From: Chara braunii
Taxonomy: Eukaryota; Streptophyta; Charophyceae; Charales; Characeae
DNA: 23,170 bases
Direction: 5' to 3'
Assembly: GCA_003427395.1 (NCBI GenBank)
Contig: BFEA01000122.1
Span: 1,951,669-1,974,838, forward strand
Shown here: piece after piece, positions 18,329 to 23,170 of the stretch
Layout of the letters: each line of letters starts with the position of its first letter
How positions within the stretch are numbered: the stretch's first letter is position 1
Position numbers and translations under genes: made by a program
The notes under the pieces: model-generated
Told to the model about the DNA's origin: nothing
Databases searched by the model: none
What the model saw: only the letters and a program-made list of their open reading frames with translations

Positions 18329-18470
18329 AGCTCCAGGGTCCAATAACCCAGCTACAGAACAAAGATGATTTCAAAATAGCCTTCAGAGGCCATTAACCCA
18401 GCTCCAGGGTCCAATAAGATCCAGGGGCCAATAACCCAGCTCCAGGGTCCAATAACCCAGCTACAGAATA
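18329..18470. repeat. About 21-bp minisatellite
   Basis: Units of CTCCAGGGTCCAATAACCCA (at 18330, about 18402, about 18419, about 18440) with short interruptions. AGAACAAAGATGATTTCAAA occurs twice (about 18356 and 18496), giving a higher-order duplication of about 140 bp. Confidence 0.85.
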
Positions 18471-18559
18471 ACCTACATAGAAATGATAGCATTCAGAACA
18501 AAGATGATTTCAAAATAACCTCCAGAGTCCAGAGGCCATTAAGTACTCAACAAGTTTCA

Positions 18560-18942
18560 AGGCTCAGGGCCTGGTCCGTGGTTACACCACTTACCATAGC
18601 TAAGTTTGGCGAGTAGGGGCATGGATACAATTACTTGCCAAACTGGAGGGTCAGAAAAGTTGTCAGAATTCTTGGCAAACTCGGTACCCGTGTGCCATGG
18701 CCTTTTGCAACTTCCCCACCTGTCACGACCGTTTTCGTGGAGGGACATCCTTCCAACACCTCCACAAACGGACTACAGGAAAGTCGCAAATATTTCCAGC
18801 ATTTGGTTCCACGTACTTGTACCTTTGATTGCCCGTGTGGTCACCCGGGCCTTCTGTCCAGACAGGACAGAGTCGCGACCCTGAATCTTGCACCTCACAG
18901 GAACTGCGCGTACTGCTTACCCCCAAAAGTATATGAAGGGTG
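18560..18942. other. No supported gene
   Basis: Two overlapping plus-strand open frames of about 90-110 codons exist here. Neither has a recognisable domain, and the longer one ends in a poly-Phe run that comes only from the poly(T) tract. Confidence 0.5.
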
Positions 18943-19320
18943 TTTTTTTTTTTTTTTTTTTTTTTCCTAACGTTGAAATGATACCAGGGCTGTTTTGCTC
19001 ATGCACAAAATTTATTCAATCACCTCACAGAAAAATAAAATAAAATTGAAAAGACATTTGATCCTCCAGCGACCTTGCAGGCCGGAGGTGGTCTCAAATT
19101 GGGCCCTCCAGCAGCCCTAACAGGCCACTGGCATTTGGGTCACCGAAAAGTGCAATTGGGTAGCAGGAGGACTGTTACATCCTGCTCCTGCACACGGGCC
19201 TCATTCGAGGGGCCCGACGGTTGTTGAGGGGCCGCCAGGCCGTGTGCCCATCAGACACACGCCCTGGAGGCCCACAGCGGCCCTTAGGCCGCAGGTACGG
19301 TAGTGCGACAGCATTTATTT
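18943..19320 (-). mobile_element. Probable retroposed transcript 3' end, minus strand
   Basis: A T23 run at 18943-18965 is a poly(A) tail on the minus strand. AATAAA (19016-19011) lies 45 nt upstream of the tail on the same strand, as in a polyadenylated RNA that was copied back. Sequence further upstream (to at least 19320) is G+C-rich and not recognised. The 5' limit and a target-site duplication were not found. It may be a processed pseudogene or a LINE/SINE end. Confidence 0.45.
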
Positions 19321-19756
19321 ATTTATTTGCTGTCCTATTTTTGTCTGTTCAGACGTCGTTTCAGACCTGGAGTCCCCAAGGCACAACCTTGGGCTGGGTA
19401 CACAGGAGGCAGGGCCGAATGAGGCCAGGGGCACGTTGCGCCCTGCTGCATCAGCAGCATGGTCTGGACACCCGGTAGGGGCCCCAACCATGCGGGCCGT
19501 TTTTTTTTCAGGCCACGCTGCAGCACACCCAGTCGAGCACAGCACTACTTATAGCTGGGCCTCGGCTGGGCAGGGCACAGTTGGAGTAGCTCACTTCTTG
19601 AGCGACAGGCTGCTGGACTAGTGCAGCGCTAAGCAGCGTTGCGCCCAGAGTTTAGACTCTGAGGTAGGCGCCATAGCTGGGACTCCGCGCACGACCTGCA
19701 CATGACGACGACGACGACGGCAGTCAGTGCGTGGTGGCAGTAGTTACATGCATCTT
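19321..19756. other. No gene seen
   Basis: G+C-rich, with a small hairpin CAGAGT-TTAG-ACTCTG near 19648 and a short CGA triplet run near 19706. No coding or RNA gene is recognised. Confidence 0.5.
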
Positions 19757-19881
19757 CTTCTTCTTCTTCGTCTCGCCCTCCATCTCATCTCCCTCCTTCC
19801 TCCTTTGTCCTTCTTTCTTCTTCTTCTTCTTCTTCTTCTTCTTCTTCTTCTTCTTCTTCTTCTTCTTCGTCTTCTTCTTCT
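19757..19881. repeat. (TTC)n tract
   Basis: Two TTC blocks (19751-19768 and 19813-19881), GAA on the minus strand. It may be the A-rich tail of a minus-strand retroposon, but upstream similarity to the other copies was not found. Confidence 0.95.
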
Positions 19882-21704
19882 TCAGAGAGATTACAGGCAG
19901 AGGTTACATCGGTCATAGCGCCCACGATCTGATCCGACATTTTTGTGGCAGACATTGATTGGACATTCGGAAAGGGACTATTTTTGGACTTCGCTATCAC
20001 GATCTTGGTCTTTCCCCCGCCTCCAACTTCGTCTCGCCCCTCCCCCGATCTCTCATGAGTGGTATCTTCCCCATGTACGGGTACAAGGAGGAACCTTTTC
20101 TTCTGTGTATGCGGTCCCTCCTCTTCCTGTCACATGTGTGGTGTATGATGGGATGTTGCGTCAGTCTCAGACAGGTCCGCTGCGCTGCATTGTGCCATTT
20201 TGTATGTATTGGGATGTACATTGCTTGTTGATGCTTCACTGACATTGCATTGTCCATTTCAGTCCTTTTCATCACTTTGCGGATATGTGTCAAGGACCCA
20301 ATGTGACCCAAATCTGCGTCAAAAATTTTGCGACTTTTGGTCATTAGGTCCTCTGTGAGTATGCCCTAAGTCTTCTTGGCAAGGATTTCAGCTTCACGGC
20401 TGGAGTTGAGGCAAACTACATTTTGGAGTTGTTTTGGCAACCTTCTTCCGTGGCAAGCTAGTGCACCTGTGTGTCCGACTCCCCGTGGAAACTGCTTTCT
20501 TCGCTCGCCAAGTTTTGCCACGAACTGTGCCGACTAGTGAGTAGTGTAAACAGGTCCTCAATCCCAATCGGATCCCCAGTCTGCGTCATGTCGTTCCTTC
20601 ACCGGTCCTCAACTCGCACTGGCAAAGTACCGGTTCCCGACAGCAATTGTTTTCTCTTCGTTTCCATGATTAGGAAACTTTTTCTTTTTTCCTTTTGCCC
20701 CTGATGATTGTGTGACATCACAGACAGCCCCTGTTTCGTTTCCTGATGAAAAATAAAGCCAAAAGGAGAAAGAAAAGAAACACCATTTCTGTTCGGTTTG
20801 TTTCGTTTTGTTCATTTTGTCCCGCTTTTCTTTTTTCTATTTCCTATTGATTACTTTACCATAAGCAGGTGGGCCCTGTGAGCAGTCACAAAAACATAAT
20901 CAAGTGTTCCTATTTTTCCTGCAAAGGACAGGGGAGCAAGAACTGAGGGCATATTTAAAAAGAAAAAAAGAACGGAAAAAAAAAAATGATGGCATACTCA
21001 CGTCAGGACCCTTTTACTCATTTCCGGATGTAATTGCAGTCAGATTCATCAAGGTCCGGCCACAAATGCGGTTAGATACATTTAAGGTGGTGTTAGTGTG
21101 CGTACGCGCTGAATTCACTCTCGTGTGAGCCTCTATGGAAAGGGTGATACAACCTGTGGAATTCCGTCCAGCAGACGCCTTTTTGAAACTAAAAGTTAAT
21201 TGTTTGAGTGGTTTTCCTTTCCAGCAACTGTTTTTCATACAGCTTCGCTCCCGAATCATTTTTATGTTTTTTCGCTTCCAAACGGGTTTCATAAGACAAA
21301 GTTACCTTCAATTGAAGGCCAAATAACTCGTGGAAAACGTGTGGGGGAAACATGCAAACACTGGAACAAAGTCCCGCTTCCTCCGGTTCATCCTTTCTGG
21401 TCATAGATTAAAAAGACCATTACCAGACGAATGCAGCTGCCCTCATTAACCTTGTCCTTGGATCCACGGACTTCCTAAAATGTCTCGTTGCTTGCCGGTG
21501 ATAAGCAACCGGACTGCCGCCCCCCAGAATGGAAGTGGTGGCACCCGTGCGAGTGTGTGGTTAAAAAAAAAAATCTCGATAAGGCGGCACTTGCCCCAGT
21601 TGTCATCAGATAGCGACTTCCAGCGGATTCCAGATCTTCGATCCTTTTTGCAGTGAAGAATTCATCACCAAGCAGCCTACTTCCAGCCAAAAAAGTACAA
21701 GCAG
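19882..21704. other. No supported gene
   Basis: Mixed composition with several unrelated open frames of 60-115 codons on both strands, none recognisable. Notable only are A-rich runs near 20960-20985 and 21563-21572, and a perfect palindrome, CCTTCAATTGAAGG, at 21305-21318. Confidence 0.45.
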
Positions 21705-21771
21705 CAGCAGCAGGAGGAGGAGGAGGAAGAAGAAGAAGAAGAAGAAGAAGAAGAAGAAGAAGAAGAAGAAG
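21705..21771. repeat. (CAG)-(AGG)-(AAG) compound triplet repeat
   Basis: Four to five CAG, then four AGG, then about fourteen GAA/AAG triplets. Confidence 0.95.
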
Positions 21772-21999
21772 ACAGCTGTGGCCACTAAAGACTGTTTGCC
21801 GGAAAGTAGCCACAGATCAAGCAGAAAGACAGCCACCAAATGATGCGAACATATCATCCCATAGCCAGGCAAAGTAGAAAACATTGTCATTTTCTCTACG
21901 CATTTTGCTTGGTCCCATGCAATGTTTTCTCGAAGCATTGTTTGAAACTAGCAACAGATCCAACAATACGATATCTATCATCCCAGAGCCCGAAGTTTT

Positions 22000-22008
22000 T
22001 TTTTTATA

Positions 22009-22043
<35 letters not shown>
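22000..22043. repeat. Poly(T) and (ATT)n, A-rich tail of the U6 copy
   Basis: T9 then about twelve ATT units. On the minus strand these are AAT repeats that follow the 3' end of the U6-derived copy. Confidence 0.93.
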
Positions 22044-22044
<1 letters not shown>

Positions 22045-22057
22045 TGTTGTTGTTTTT

Positions 22058-22162
22058 AACCATTGGTCCATTTCTCGATTTATGTCTGTCGTCCTTGCAG
22101 AGGGGCTATGCTAGTCTTCTCTGTATCGTTCCAATTTTAATGGTTGGATGTCCTGAAGGACC
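22058..22162 (-). pseudogene. U6: U6 snRNA retropseudogene
   Basis: U6 is the catalytic RNA of the spliceosome. The minus strand shows, in order, the 5' stem-loop (GGTCCTTCAGGACATCC), AAAATTGGAACGATACAGAG with the ACAGAGA box intact, AGCATAGCCCCTCTGCAAGG (internal stem-loop region), and ATAAATCGAGAAATGGACCA at the 3' end. The length of about 105 nt is normal. Differences from the usual plant sequence occur throughout. The 3' T run that ends RNA polymerase III transcription is replaced by GGTTAAAAACAAC and an AAT-rich tail, and no upstream TATA or upstream sequence element is visible. A reverse-transcribed U6 copy fused to an A-rich tail fits best. Confidence 0.88.
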
Positions 22163-22376
22163 GAACATGTTCGTGTTCGCGTTCGGGAGAACATGTCCTG
22201 ATGAAATTCAGGACATCCTTGGAGTCGAACACGAACATGTTCGCCCGAACACGTCAGGGCGAACATGTTCTGATGAAATTCAGGACATTCTTGTGCAGGG
22301 CGAACATGTTCGTGTTCGTCTCTGAATGGGAACATGTCCAGGCGAACACGAACATGTTCGCCCGAACGTGAACGAG
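22162..22376. repeat. Cluster of the 12-bp palindrome CGAACATGTTCG
   Basis: Exact copies at 22162-22173, 22232-22243, 22301-22312 and 22349-22360, and one with a single change at 22260-22271, plus many half-sites (CGAACA, TGTTCG). Two copies of GAACATGTCCTGATGAAATT-type sequence (22189 and 22261, 72 bp apart) contain the inverted repeat TGTCCTGA-TGAAAT-TCAGGACA. Diverged palindromes CGAACACGTTCG follow at 22588-22599 and 22629-22640. Confidence 0.88.
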
Positions 22377-22587
22377 CGCCCAAAACCCTCCGAATGCAAA
22401 CATAAAAATATATTAGAAAAACAAATCTCAGAAAAATCTGGAAAACAGATATGTCATGTAAAACAACAACACAAGCAACGTTTGCCTTGGAGTCATGTTC
22501 AAATTCTTAGCCAGACGTGAGTTGAAAATCAAAAACCGAAGAAAAGAAATTAATTTTTGTTTTTTACGGAAAAAAAATATGTTCGCC

Positions 22588-22640
22588 CGAACACGTTCGC
22601 AAGCCGTTCATGTAAACGTGGAGGGCCGCGAACACGTTCG
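22588..22640. repeat. Two CGAACACGTTCG near-palindromes
   Basis: At 22588-22599 and 22629-22640, each one base different from the cluster palindrome, separated from it by about 230 bp of A/T-rich DNA. Confidence 0.8.
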
Positions 22641-22875
22641 CCGTGCTACGCAAGCTAGAATCAATGCAAATGAGACTGAATCCACTGCTAACACGGAGAA
22701 ATACATTGCCATCTTTTTCGTCTGTTGCGCACGTGGAGAGTACCAAGCATTCGCTCCGCAGCTCTCCAGATGTTCGAAAATGAGACTGGATCCTCAGGCA
22801 GAAAATGGCAAGATGCACCGGTTTTCCTTTTTTTTGTCGTTTTGCAGGCCCTGCATCGGGAAAGTTCGTTTTGTT

Positions 22876-22917
22876 TTAGCATGGCTCCTGCGCAAGGATC
22901 GCATTTGCAAATCGAGG
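22876..22917 (+). pseudogene. U6: U6 snRNA-derived fragment
   Basis: TTAGCATGGCTCCTGCGCAA followed by GGAT is a near-exact match (one change in about 24) to the AGC triad and internal stem-loop region of U6. Then comes a diverged stretch and AAATCGAG from the U6 3' region. The U6 5' half is missing. An A-rich stretch follows (22918-22950), as in the first copy. It lies in the opposite orientation to the copy at 22058-22162. Confidence 0.8.
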
Positions 22918-22949
22918 GGAAAAAAAACTACTTCAACAAAAGAAAAAAC

Positions 22950-23170
22950 TACTTTCTTTTTTGGGTCTGTCGCAGACATCGCACAGCTGCGAGTTCGTGC
23001 ACAGCACCTGCGGCCCGCGTGTCGCTTTTCTGTGTCGGAAAAAGGTGGTGGGGACGAACGGGATGAGCGGGAGGGGGGGGATGGGAGGGCGCGGACCAGG
23101 GCAGTGGACGGGGGGAGGGGCAACGCGAGGAGCGAGAGAGGGACCAGCGGGAGGAGGAGGAACGGGATGA
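22950..23170. other. G-rich window end, no gene seen
   Basis: G+C rises sharply; from 23040 onward there are GGGAGGGG-type runs with ACGGGATGA at about 23058 and 23162. The open frames encode Gly/Arg runs. It could be the start of a G-rich minisatellite or a CpG-rich upstream region of a gene beyond the window. Confidence 0.4.

Noticed and set aside
18606-18970. Two overlapping plus-strand frames of 92 and 111 codons
   Set aside because: No domain; the longer one ends in Phe residues translated from a poly(T) tract.
20702-20746. Possible C/D snoRNA (TGATGA ... CTGA)
   Set aside because: Only about 40 nt lie between the boxes, with no terminal stem and no internal C'/D' pair; likely chance.

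Overview
The window looks like repeat-rich, non-genic nuclear DNA from a eukaryote. It carries LTR and LINE retroelement remains, U6 snRNA-derived copies, long microsatellites, poly(A)-tailed insertions and an assembly gap of Ns. Several short tracts resemble the plant-type telomere unit TTTAGGG (about 4384-4413, 17599-17668). The Ty3/gypsy element carries a chromodomain, and one primer-binding site matches plant initiator tRNA-Met. Together these suggest a green-lineage organism. A charophyte such as Chara would fit, but this is inference and cannot be settled from the sequence. I found no host protein-coding gene that I can support.

Layout. Positions 1-655 hold TG and GAA microsatellites and A/T-rich DNA. 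Positions 656-8337 hold the internal region of a decayed minus-strand chromovirus, in transcription order gag with zinc knuckle, protease, reverse transcriptase, RNase H, integrase, chromodomain. It is broken by many stops, frameshifts and small deletions. A separate poly(A)-tailed retroposon (3965-4849) sits inside it, flanked by a 10-bp near-perfect target-site duplication. Positions 8338-9940 are A/T- and purine-rich with a three-copy motif and a MITE-like inverted-repeat element. Positions 9940-12060 contain a short tandem duplication, a 140-N gap, a tRNA-derived SINE-like segment, 115- and 188-bp tandem repeats, and a minus-strand LTR with an exact tRNA-iMet-type primer-binding site. Positions 12780-14500 are an array of roughly 615-bp units built from GA tracts and CTC-rich DNA. 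Positions 14598-15545 are a LINE endonuclease pseudogene on the minus strand, cut off at a perfect 12-bp hairpin.

Positions 15.8-18.5 kb hold direct repeats and several minisatellites, plus a second diverged copy of the retroposon that is inserted in the chromovirus; this copy ends in a 180-bp GAA tract. At 18943-19016 a poly(A) tail with an upstream AATAAA marks the 3' end of another minus-strand retroposed transcript. The final 1.2 kb contains two oppositely oriented U6 snRNA-derived copies around a cluster of the 12-bp palindrome CGAACATGTTCG.

The most interesting signals are: (1) the two-copy retroposon family with telomere-like motifs, (2) the U6 pseudogenes with A-rich tails beside the palindrome array, (3) the chromovirus whose catalytic or structural codons are lost mainly through changes that look like G-to-A, and (4) the LTR element with tandemly repeated leader.
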